From contig JAJBVF010000403.1 of assembly GCA_020859965.1 (NCBI GenBank), positions 1 through 5,423 of the forward strand: 5,423 nt of DNA, written 5' to 3'. Source of the stretch: Clostridiales bacterium. GTDB taxonomy: Bacteria > Bacillota > Clostridia > Lachnospirales > Lachnospiraceae. Both the position numbers and the translations under genes were made by a program. Positions 1-5,098 of this stretch are shown here, piece after piece; positions within the stretch are counted from its first letter, which is position 1; each line of letters opens with the position of its first letter. The notes under the pieces are model-generated. The model was not told the origin of the DNA and ran no database searches. It saw only the letters and a program-made list of their open reading frames with translations.

Positions 1-366
1 GAAGGTATTCGCAAGGTTTTCCTTCTTTTCTTCATCCGCAATATCATCCGCATTACGTAAGTTCTGCGGGACCGTTTTATTGTAATATGCAATATATTTA
101 TCATACAAAAACATATTTTCACACTGCCCGACAGCAGCAGCGGCCTGCATCATCCGCATTTCCTTTGGGCGTTCCGTAAGATGCATTTTCTGAGCTCCGA
201 CCGCGATTGCGCCTGAGGAGACAAGCACAATTTCATGTCCCATATTCTGTATATCTGAAAGAGTAAGAGCTAAATCTTCAAATTTTCTTAAATTACTTTT
301 GCCTAAATCGTTTGTAAGAGTGGAGGTTCCCACTTTGACGACGATTCTGTTTCTTTTGATACCCAT
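1..366 (-). CDS. proB: Glutamate 5-kinase, N-terminal part (partial, runs off the left edge)
   Basis: This enzyme phosphorylates L-glutamate with ATP to gamma-glutamyl phosphate, the first committed step of proline biosynthesis, in the cytoplasm. The 122 visible codons form the start of an amino-acid-kinase fold. Near the N-terminus is the nucleotide-binding strand RIVVKVGTSTLT (residues 7-18, K11 in the usual lysine position). It is followed by the family signature EIVLVSSGAIAVG (45-57) with the Gly/Ser loop, then AAAAVGQ (75-81), and the stretch ending ENLANTF, which matches the E. coli-type 'LNARDTL' region. The ATG at 366 is chosen because AAAGGAGA lies just upstream on the minus strand and the N-terminus length fits the family. 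The rest of the kinase domain and any C-terminal PUA domain lie outside the window, as would proA, its usual partner. Identification is from motif recognition; the family call is strong, and only the full length is unknown. Confidence 0.93.
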   Translation of the reverse strand, partial: MGIKRNRIVVKVGTSTLTNDLGKSNLRKFEDLALTLSDIQNMGHEIVLVSSGAIAVGAQKMHLTERPKEMRMMQAAAAVGQCENMFLYDKYIAYYNKTVPQNLRNADDIADEEKKENLANTF

Positions 367-375
367 CAGGATTCT

Positions 376-381
376 CCTTTG
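376..381 (-). promoter_or_regulatory. Ribosome binding site of proB
   Basis: On the minus strand the sequence reads AAAGGAGAATCCTG and then ATG, placing an AGGAG Shine-Dalgarno core about 8 nt before the proB start. This fixes the start at 366. Confidence 0.75.
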
Positions 382-415
382 CCTGTATTATCTTCTTTGC
401 TGAACCTATAGCCTG

Positions 416-438
416 TAATTTTGCCAACAGCAAAATTA
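416..438. promoter_or_regulatory. Perfect 9-bp inverted repeat over the proB -10 box and start point (candidate operator)
   Basis: The arms TAATTTTGC (416-424) and GCAAAATTA (430-438) are exact reverse complements around the 5-nt centre CAACA. The repeat overlaps four bases of the TATAAT box and is centred on about +1/+2 of the predicted transcript, a position where a bound repressor would block initiation. I do not recognise the motif as the box of a specific regulator. Most of it would not be transcribed in full, so an operator is more likely than an RNA hairpin. Confidence 0.55.
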
Positions 439-463
439 TAATGCGGCGAAAGAAAGATGTAAA
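435..463 (-). promoter_or_regulatory. sigma-A promoter of proB
   Basis: Reading the minus strand, a TTTACA -35 box (463-458) is followed by exactly 17 nt and a perfect TATAAT -10 box (440-435). The predicted transcription start is near 428, giving a proB leader of about 60 nt. That is too short for a T-box riboswitch, the device known from some Firmicute proline genes. Only one position differs from consensus in the two hexamers together, so this is the strongest promoter in the window. Confidence 0.82.
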
Positions 464-480
464 GTATTTTAAATAATACT
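463..480. repeat. AT-rich imperfect palindrome abutting the proB -35 box
   Basis: The 18-bp sequence AGTATTTTAAATAATACT has 7 of 9 symmetric positions paired and begins at the outer edge of the proB -35 hexamer. It could be a second regulator site or simply an A/T-rich upstream (UP-like) element. Base composition alone makes such palindromes fairly easy to obtain. Confidence 0.3.
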
Positions 481-562
481 TGTGGAATCTGGATGTGCAA
501 AAATGTGTTTGGTTGGTGAGCGGATGATGAGATTTGCATAACGGGTGAGAACAAGAGTAAAT

Positions 563-593
563 TTGCACCTTGTGGCGAATGATATCTTATGAT
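563..593 (+). promoter_or_regulatory. Possible promoter of the 132-aa gene
   Basis: A TTGCAC hexamer (563-568) and TATGAT hexamer (588-593) are separated by 19 nt, slightly longer than ideal. The -10 box is good (five of six) and would start transcription near 600, leaving a leader of about 40 nt. The wide spacer keeps the confidence low. Confidence 0.3.
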
Positions 594-640
594 AGACTAA
601 ATTTACCTATTGTTCAACTACACTTACAAGGTATGATGAT

Positions 641-1039
641 ATGATACTTATAGCTGCCATTGACGATCATGGCGGGATGATGTTTCATCATCGGCGGCAG
701 AGCCGGGACCGGATCATGATCGAAAAAATCCTTGCCGTCTGTGGAGACGAAAAAATCCGGATGAGTGCTTATTCAGCCGGGCTGTTTCCTTCTGCGTCGG
801 TGATCGTTGATGATGAATTTCTGATCAGCGCGGGAGAAGGGGAGCTTTGTTTTGCGGAGGTGCCTCCGCTGTTTCCTTTTGAAGACAGAATCGAAAAAAT
901 CTTTTTATTTCAATGGAACCGGCATTATCCGGCGGATCTGTATTTTGATATTGATCTCAGTAAGTGGAAGCGCATTGATATGGAGGAATTTGCGGGTTTC
1001 TCTCATGAAAAAATAACGCTGGAAACATATATAAAATAA
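641..1039 (+). CDS. Small conserved protein of unknown function (relatives often labelled 'ribonuclease Z')
   Basis: This is a soluble protein of 132 aa with no signal peptide or membrane segment. It opens MILIAAIDDHGGMMF (1-15), followed by HHRRQSRDR (16-24), a dihydrofolate-reductase-like N-terminal look in which a hydrophobic strand leads into a short Asp/His/Gly loop. Further on are QWNRHYP (91-97) and FAGFSHEKIT (117-126) near the C-terminus. From memory, proteins with the same three blocks are widespread in Lachnospiraceae and are sometimes auto-annotated as ribonuclease Z. No HxHxDH metallo-beta-lactamase motif is present, and the length is less than half that of RNase Z, so I do not accept that name. 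The ATG at 641 is preceded by ACAAGG 9 nt upstream; other nearby ATGs run into stops. The gene is divergent from proB and precedes the nuclease gene by 143 nt on the same strand. Its function is unknown; gene reality is well supported. Confidence 0.85.
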   Translation: MILIAAIDDHGGMMFHHRRQSRDRIMIEKILAVCGDEKIRMSAYSAGLFPSASVIVDDEFLISAGEGELCFAEVPPLFPFEDRIEKIFLFQWNRHYPADLYFDIDLSKWKRIDMEEFAGFSHEKITLETYIK

Positions 1040-1068
1040 CAGCCTGTATACCGAAACTCGGGAAATGA

Positions 1069-1092
1069 CTCTGTTGCGAGAACAAAACAGAG
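1069..1092. repeat. 7-bp dyad downstream of the 132-aa gene
   Basis: CTCTGTT (1069-1075) and AACAGAG (1086-1092) are exact reverse complements with a 10-nt loop, 30 nt after the stop codon. No T-run follows on either strand, so this is not a classical intrinsic terminator. The sequence AAAACAGAG recurs at 1096-1104, 12 bp after its copy at 1084-1092. Confidence 0.4.
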
Positions 1093-1108
1093 AGTAAAAC
1101 AGAGCATA

Positions 1109-1122
1109 CAGATTAAAATCTG
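1109..1122. repeat. 14-bp palindrome upstream of the nuclease gene
   Basis: CAGATT (1109-1114) and AATCTG (1117-1122) are perfect reverse complements around AA. It lies 60 bp before the nuclease start, in an otherwise A-rich, nearly T-poor leader. The short centre suits a protein-binding site better than an RNA hairpin, but no confident promoter can be placed around it. Confidence 0.35.
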
Positions 1123-1182
1123 AATATAGATAAAAAATAAGAAAAAAGTTAATATAAAAATCAAGATAAAATATAAAAGATA

Positions 1183-2115
1183 ATGCAAGAAAAAATACAG
1201 GATAAAAATCAAACCGGAAGGAAAGCTGTAAGGAAAAACAGAAGAATCGCATGGAAAAGTGTTCTGCCAGTATTTATAAGCATTTGTATATCCTGCCTGC
1301 TTATGGGGCTATCGATCCGTGCTGAGGGAAATCAGAATGCCGCTTCTTTTGACCTTTCCGAAATCCCGGACTACTCTGGTTCCCCGTATGTGGAAATCAA
1401 TGATAATGTTCCGGGATTTACGGAGGAAGAACTGCAGACGGAATCTTTTGAGTCCTATAGTGATCTGGACGAAGCCGGCAGGTGTGGTGCGGCATATGCC
1501 TGCATCGGCACGGACCTGATGCCGACCGAAGCGCGTGGAAGTATAGAAGAAGTACATCCGACCGGATGGATCAATCATGCATATGATATTATAGATGGCG
1601 AGTACCTTTACAATCGCTGTCATCTGATCGGATACCAGCTGACAGGGGAAAATGCGAATGAGAAAAATCTGATCACAGGCACACGGTATCTGAATACGGA
1701 AGGAATGCTTCCTTTTGAAAATATGGTTGCCGACTATGTGAAAGAAACGGAAAATCATGTACTCTATCGGGTCACTCCGGTTTTTGAGGGAAACAATCTG
1801 GTCGCATCCGGGGTGCTGATGGAAGCGATGTCTGTAGAGGATAATGGCGATGGTATCCTGTTTTGTGTTTATTGCTATAATGTCCAGCCGGGGATCACGA
1901 TCGATTATGCTACCGGTGAAAACCGGGCGGAAGATGATGAGGACGAAGGAAACGCATCTGAGGAATATGTTCTGAATACAAATACAAAGAAATTCCATTA
2001 TCCGGATTGCTACAGCGTGGAACAGATGAGTGAAAAAAACAAACAGGAATATACCGGAAACAGGGAAGATCTGATCGCGCAGGGATACAGTCCGTGCAAA
2101 AACTGCAATCCATGA
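1183..2115 (+). CDS. Membrane-anchored or secreted DNA/RNA non-specific endonuclease with C-terminal His/Cys cluster
   Basis: This 310-aa protein is expected to hydrolyse DNA, and possibly RNA, outside the membrane. It begins with a basic stretch (1-25) and one hydrophobic segment (about 26-45), a signal anchor or signal peptide. The nuclease domain (about 65-245) resembles the streptococcal EndA/Sda type of the beta-beta-alpha-metal superfamily. The catalytic block is YNRCHLIGYQL (143-153), with H147 as the expected general base and NRCH where the family usually has DRGH. N157, N159 and N162 follow, one of which should hold the metal ion. Next come GTRYLN (166-171), YRVTPVFEGNNLVASGV (195-211) and NVQPGITIDYATG (233-245). 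After an acidic linker (247-260), the tail carries H272-X3-C276 and C305-X2-C308, resembling the Ada-type zinc-binding tail seen on some of these nucleases. The start at 1183 has only weak AAAAGA upstream, but a stop lies three codons before it and no other start codon precedes the membrane segment. DNA scavenging, biofilm or competence roles are possible; nothing in the context decides. Confidence 0.9.
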   Translation: MQEKIQDKNQTGRKAVRKNRRIAWKSVLPVFISICISCLLMGLSIRAEGNQNAASFDLSEIPDYSGSPYVEINDNVPGFTEEELQTESFESYSDLDEAGRCGAAYACIGTDLMPTEARGSIEEVHPTGWINHAYDIIDGEYLYNRCHLIGYQLTGENANEKNLITGTRYLNTEGMLPFENMVADYVKETENHVLYRVTPVFEGNNLVASGVLMEAMSVEDNGDGILFCVYCYNVQPGITIDYATGENRAEDDEDEGNASEEYVLNTNTKKFHYPDCYSVEQMSEKNKQEYTGNREDLIAQGYSPCKNCNP

Positions 2116-2225
2116 GCATCGGGATTTTTATAAACTATGGTTTGCTAATGCCTACCCAATCCTGCGGCGCCGGATAAGCTTAAGGTGAAAATCTGATATT
2201 TGCATAAATAGAATCAAGATATCTG

Positions 2226-2254
2226 TGGAAAAAAGGATTTTTTCGTGCTATTCT
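2226..2254 (+). promoter_or_regulatory. Possible extended -10 promoter of the MATE gene
   Basis: TGGAAA (2226-2231), a 17-nt spacer, and TATTCT (2249-2254) preceded by an extended TG at 2246-2247 give four of six matches in each hexamer. Transcription would start near 2261, so the leader would contain the stem-loop at 2270-2305. Confidence 0.27.
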
Positions 2255-2269
2255 TGAAAAAACAGGGAA

Positions 2270-2305
2270 AGGCAGATCTTTCTGAAACAGGAAATCGTTC
2301 TGCCT
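2270..2305 (+). promoter_or_regulatory. Stem-loop in the leader of the MATE gene
   Basis: AGGCAGA (2270-2276) pairs perfectly with TCTGCCT (2299-2305). Inside it, TTTCTG (2279-2284) pairs with CAGGAA (2288-2293) across a 3-nt AAA loop, with one G-U pair. The two stacked stems end 28 nt before the start codon. No run of T follows, so it is not a terminator. It may protect the mRNA or affect translation, but no known riboswitch class is recognised. Confidence 0.35.
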
Positions 2306-2333
2306 GAGACAGATAAGAGGCGGGAAGAGAAAA

Positions 2334-3719
2334 ATGTTGAAAACACTTGGGAATTTTTTCGGAAATACGGAAGGAAAGCATGATCTGCTGAACGGGCCAG
2401 TCGCTTCAACGCTATTGGCTTTTTCAATGCCGTTCATGCTCAGTACATTGCTGCAGACTTTGTATTCGACGACGGATACGATTGTTGTGGGACAGTATTT
2501 GGGACAAAACGGTTTGTCTGCGGTATCAAACGGGAGTCAGCTGATGCAGATGCTTTATATGATTTGCGTAGGCTTTTCTACGGCGGGGCAGATTCTGATC
2601 GCGCAGGCAAGCGGCAGCGGTGACGAGGAAAAAATACAGCGGGTGGTCGATGCTCTGCTTGTGATGGAAGTGGCGCTTTCTGTAGTATTTGGTTTAATCT
2701 GTGTGGTTGGCAGCAGCTGGATGCTGAACGTGCTTGCCACGCCAAAAGAAGCCTGGAGTCAGGCACGCTATTATATTGTGATCTGTGGCGCCGGTATGAT
2801 CTTCACCGGATTGTATAACATGTTCAGCGCTGTGCTGCGGGGAGTAGGTGACAGTGTACATCCCTTTTTGTTTGTACTGATTGCTTCGCTTGTAAATGTG
2901 GCGCTGGATATTCTATTTATTGTGTTTTTTGGATGGAATGTGGCGGGAGCTGCTCTGGCTACTGTGATTGGACAGTTTATCAGTGTTGTTTTCAGTATTC
3001 AGTATATCAATCGTCACAGAGAGAGTTTTCCATTTCGCCTCAGGTTGAAAGAGATATTCTGGGACGCGGAAACGGCAGTCAAAATCGTGAAACTTGGGAT
3101 ACCGGCGGCTATTCAAAGTGCTGCGATTCAGTTCAGCTTTCTGTTTGTCAGCCATATGGTCAATTCTCTGGGTGTATCTGTGAGTGCAGCATTTGGCGTT
3201 TTACAGAAACTTCGCAATATTCCGGCGATACTGACCCAGGGATTAAGTCTCGGAGCCTCACCAATGATCGGGCAGAACTTAGGTGCACGCCGGACAGACC
3301 GCGTAAATCAGGTGGTAAAAAGTTCACTTTGGTTTGCAACAATTATCAATATAGCGTTTGCTCTTTTCTTTTGGGCTTTTCCGGTACTTTGTTTTCGATT
3401 GTTTACACAGGATCAGGCTGTGTTGGCATATGCGTCGGTTTGTATCACTTCGCTGTTAATTGAGGTGCCTGCGAGGTTTGCAATGCCGGGATGCAACGCA
3501 CTGGTCAGCGCGCAGGGATTTGTAAAATTCAGCATGATTGTGGCATTCATTGACGCATTTGTCGGACGCATCCTGTTTTGCTGGCTGTTCGGGGTTTTCC
3601 TTGGATGGGGTGCGGCTGGATTCTTTTTTGGATACAGTATTGGTACCTATATGACTGCGATTCCGGTGTTTGTTTATTATATTTCCGGTCTCTGGAAAAA
3701 GAGAACGAAGCTGCTGTAA
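2334..3719 (+). CDS. MATE-family multidrug/metabolite efflux transporter
   Basis: This 461-aa integral membrane protein is predicted to export cationic drugs, dyes or metabolites in exchange for Na+ or H+. Length and hydrophobicity fit the standard 12-helix MATE fold of two six-helix halves. Signatures are visible in order. First is PFMLSTLLQTLYSTTDTIVVGQYLG (helix 1 region, about 33-57, D48 in the conserved position). Then comes AVLRGVGDSVHPF (166-178), the LRGxGDSxxP motif, and NVALDILFIVFFGWNVAGAALAT (188-210). The second half starts near KLGIPAAIQ (253-261) and carries GASPMIGQNLGARRTDRV (307-324), the GQNxGA motif. It ends with a basic cytoplasmic tail (WKKRTK, 454-459). The type resembles DinF/MepA-like clostridial MATE proteins; the substrate cannot be read from sequence. 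The start at 2334 gives the usual 25-30-residue cytoplasmic N-terminus. The dehydrogenase follows 71 nt later with no terminator between, so they are probably co-transcribed. Confidence 0.93.
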   Translation: MLKTLGNFFGNTEGKHDLLNGPVASTLLAFSMPFMLSTLLQTLYSTTDTIVVGQYLGQNGLSAVSNGSQLMQMLYMICVGFSTAGQILIAQASGSGDEEKIQRVVDALLVMEVALSVVFGLICVVGSSWMLNVLATPKEAWSQARYYIVICGAGMIFTGLYNMFSAVLRGVGDSVHPFLFVLIASLVNVALDILFIVFFGWNVAGAALATVIGQFISVVFSIQYINRHRESFPFRLRLKEIFWDAETAVKIVKLGIPAAIQSAAIQFSFLFVSHMVNSLGVSVSAAFGVLQKLRNIPAILTQGLSLGASPMIGQNLGARRTDRVNQVVKSSLWFATIINIAFALFFWAFPVLCFRLFTQDQAVLAYASVCITSLLIEVPARFAMPGCNALVSAQGFVKFSMIVAFIDAFVGRILFCWLFGVFLGWGAAGFFFGYSIGTYMTAIPVFVYYISGLWKKRTKLL

Positions 3720-3790
3720 GAAGAAAACCGGTGAATAAAAAAAGAAAGAAAACGAAGAAAATAAAGAAAACGAAAGGAGAGAAAGACAAT
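3720..3790 (+). promoter_or_regulatory. Polypurine spacer with the ribosome binding site of the alcohol dehydrogenase
   Basis: The spacer is almost entirely A and G with very few pyrimidines. It contains AAAGGAG (3773-3779), 11 nt before the ATG at 3791. This strong site selects 3791 over in-frame upstream starts, including GTG at 3731, which would add 20 mostly Lys residues, and an ATG inside the transporter gene. No terminator or promoter is seen, supporting one transcript with the MATE gene. Confidence 0.7.
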
Positions 3791-4966
3791 ATGAATTTTG
3801 AGTATTACGCCCCTACGAAAGTGGTTTTTGGAAAAGGAAGCGAAGAAAAGACCGGAGAGCTTGTAAAAGATCAGGGAGGACATAAGGTTCTGCTGCATTA
3901 TGGCAGTGGGAGCGTTGTGAGGTCGGGGCTGCTGGATAAAATCTGCCAGTCTCTGGAGAAAGCCGGCCTTTCTTATGTCATGCTTGGCGGTGTTGTGCCG
4001 AATCCGAGGCTGTCTAAAGTGAGGGAAGGAATTCAGCTGTGCCGGAAAGAAAATGTGGATTTTCTTCTTGCAGTAGGAGGAGGCAGCGTCATCGACTCCA
4101 CTAAGGCGATCGGATATGGGCTTGCAAATGAAGGGGATGTCTGGGATTTTTACGAGAGAAAGAGGCAGGCCGAAGGATGCATGCCCCTTGGAGCCGTGCT
4201 GACAATCGCGGCTGCCGGAAGTGAAATGAGCGATTCTTCGGTCATTACCAATGAAGACGGATGGATCAAGCGCGGCTACAGCAGCAATTATTGCAGGTGT
4301 CGTTTCGTAGTCATGGATCCGGAGCTGACCTATACGCTTCCGGATTATCAGACGCAGAGCGGCTGTGTGGATATCATGATGCATACGATGGAACGCTATT
4401 TCAATCTCAGTGACAATATGGAACTGACGGATGGCATCAGTGAGACTCTGATCCGAAGCGTGATGAAAAATGCTAAAATACTCAAACAGAATCCGACCGA
4501 TTACAATGCGCGCGCGGAAGTGATGTGGGCGAGCAGTCTTTCTCACAACGGCCTGACCGGCTGCGGTACGGGCGGCGGAGACTGGGCTTCTCATCAGATT
4601 GCGCATGAGCTGGGCGGCATGTTTGATGTGGCACATGGAGCGGGACTCGCGGCGATATGGGAAAGCTGGGCAAGATATGTTTACAGGGAAGCTCCGGAAC
4701 GGTTCGCGGGATTTGCCAGCCGGATTTTTGATCTGGAGGAGAAAGATACAGAAACTCTTGCCCTTGCTGGAATTGAGAAAATGGAAGATTTTTATCGGAG
4801 CGTAGGGATGCCGACAAGCTTAAAAGAACTGGGCGTAGAACCGACGGAAGCGCAGATTCATGAGATGGCGGAAAAGTGCTGCTTTTTTGGCTGCCGGACG
4901 GTTGGCGTGATAAAGAGGCTTGACGCTGCTGACATAGAAGAAATATACAGGATGGCACGTGAATAA
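3791..4966 (+). CDS. Iron-dependent alcohol dehydrogenase, BDH/YqhD type
   Basis: This 391-aa cytoplasmic enzyme is predicted to interconvert aldehydes and alcohols (butanal/butanol-like substrates) using NAD(P)H, in fermentation or aldehyde detoxification. It opens with the typical FEYYAPTKVVFGKG (3-16). Next are the cofactor-binding loops YGSGS (37-41; often YGGGS in the family) and AVGGGSVIDSTKAIGYG (94-110). The expected metal ligands are all present: D194 and H198 (GCVDIMMHTMERY, 191-203), H268 (DWASHQIAHELGG, 264-276) and H282 (DVAHGAGLA, 279-287), with the same spacing as in E. coli YqhD. C-terminal landmarks are RSVGMPTSLKELG (336-348) and DIEEIYRMA (381-389). The length equals that of the family and no frame damage is seen. 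Exact substrate and NADH/NADPH choice are not decidable here, so no gene symbol is given. Placement behind a MATE pump suggests co-expression, but a shared pathway is only inference. Confidence 0.93.
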   Translation: MNFEYYAPTKVVFGKGSEEKTGELVKDQGGHKVLLHYGSGSVVRSGLLDKICQSLEKAGLSYVMLGGVVPNPRLSKVREGIQLCRKENVDFLLAVGGGSVIDSTKAIGYGLANEGDVWDFYERKRQAEGCMPLGAVLTIAAAGSEMSDSSVITNEDGWIKRGYSSNYCRCRFVVMDPELTYTLPDYQTQSGCVDIMMHTMERYFNLSDNMELTDGISETLIRSVMKNAKILKQNPTDYNARAEVMWASSLSHNGLTGCGTGGGDWASHQIAHELGGMFDVAHGAGLAAIWESWARYVYREAPERFAGFASRIFDLEEKDTETLALAGIEKMEDFYRSVGMPTSLKELGVEPTEAQIHEMAEKCCFFGCRTVGVIKRLDAADIEEIYRMARE

Positions 4967-4985
4967 AGCACGTTGGTAATACAGG

Positions 4986-5005
4986 CGGGCCCGGTGTGAT
5001 CACAC
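4986..5005. repeat. Two abutting perfect palindromes
   Basis: CGGGCCCG (4986-4993) is followed without a gap by GTGTGATCACAC (4994-5005). Both are perfectly self-complementary with no loop. They sit 20 bp after the dehydrogenase stop, in the region where the IS end is expected. Confidence 0.5.
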
Positions 5006-5092
5006 AGTGCGGATTCCGATGTTAAATGGGGTCGATTCACTGAAATGTGGCTGCTGCAAGTGCAGTTGCTTTCCGGCAGCTGTGCGGTATAC

Positions 5093-5098
5093 AAAGGA
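5093..5098 (+). promoter_or_regulatory. Ribosome binding site of the transposase
   Basis: AAAGGA lies 12 nt before the ATG at 5111, a slightly long spacing. It is the only purine-rich site near the start and supports the MKQQTF N-terminus. Confidence 0.5.

Larger units (their letters stand above)
2116..2333 (+). other. Intergenic leader before the MATE gene
   Basis: This 218-bp gap between the nuclease stop and the transporter start has no supported gene. No clear terminator follows the nuclease: the GC palindrome CGGCGCCG (2165-2172) has no loop and no T-run. The second half is A/G-rich and holds the possible promoter and stem-loop listed separately. Just before the start, AAGAGG (2315-2320) and GGGAAGAG (2322-2329) are imperfect Shine-Dalgarno candidates. 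Confidence 0.6.

Noticed and set aside
367..460. T-box or other amino-acid riboswitch in the proB leader
   Set aside because: The strong promoter leaves only about 60 nt of leader, with no specifier-loop architecture or terminator.
610..637. TTGTTC - 16 nt - TATGAT as promoter of the 132-aa gene
   Set aside because: Transcription would begin at about 644, inside the coding sequence and after the ribosome site.
641..1039. Ribonuclease Z assignment
   Set aside because: No HxHxDH metal-binding motif is present and the protein is far too short for the metallo-beta-lactamase fold.
1069..1092. Intrinsic terminator after the 132-aa gene
   Set aside because: The stem is only 7 bp with low GC and a 10-nt loop, and no T-run follows on either strand.
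1309..1998. 229-codon open frame on the minus strand inside the nuclease gene
   Set aside because: It lies fully opposite a well-recognised gene with strong family motifs, and its own translation has no recognisable domain. It is a shadow of the coding frame.
3578..3790. N-terminal extension of the dehydrogenase starting within the transporter gene
   Set aside because: The ATG at 3791 has AAAGGAG upstream and gives the family's standard N-terminus and length; the extension is out-of-frame transporter sequence.
3677..4636. 319-codon open frame on the minus strand opposite the dehydrogenase
   Set aside because: The opposite strand carries complete metal-ligand and cofactor motifs. The minus frame shows no family resemblance and crosses the spacer and the end of the transporter.
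4957..4973. Terminator at the end of the dehydrogenase gene
   Set aside because: A 5-bp stem overlapping the stop codon with no T-run is too weak.
4994..5005. CRP-type binding site (TGTGA/TCACA)
   Set aside because: The half-sites touch directly, whereas the CRP site has a 6-bp spacer, and classical CRP control is not expected in this group.
5066..5093. TTGCTT - 16 nt - TATACA as transposase promoter
   Set aside because: The start point near 5100 would leave out the AAAGGA ribosome site, and the hexamers match poorly.
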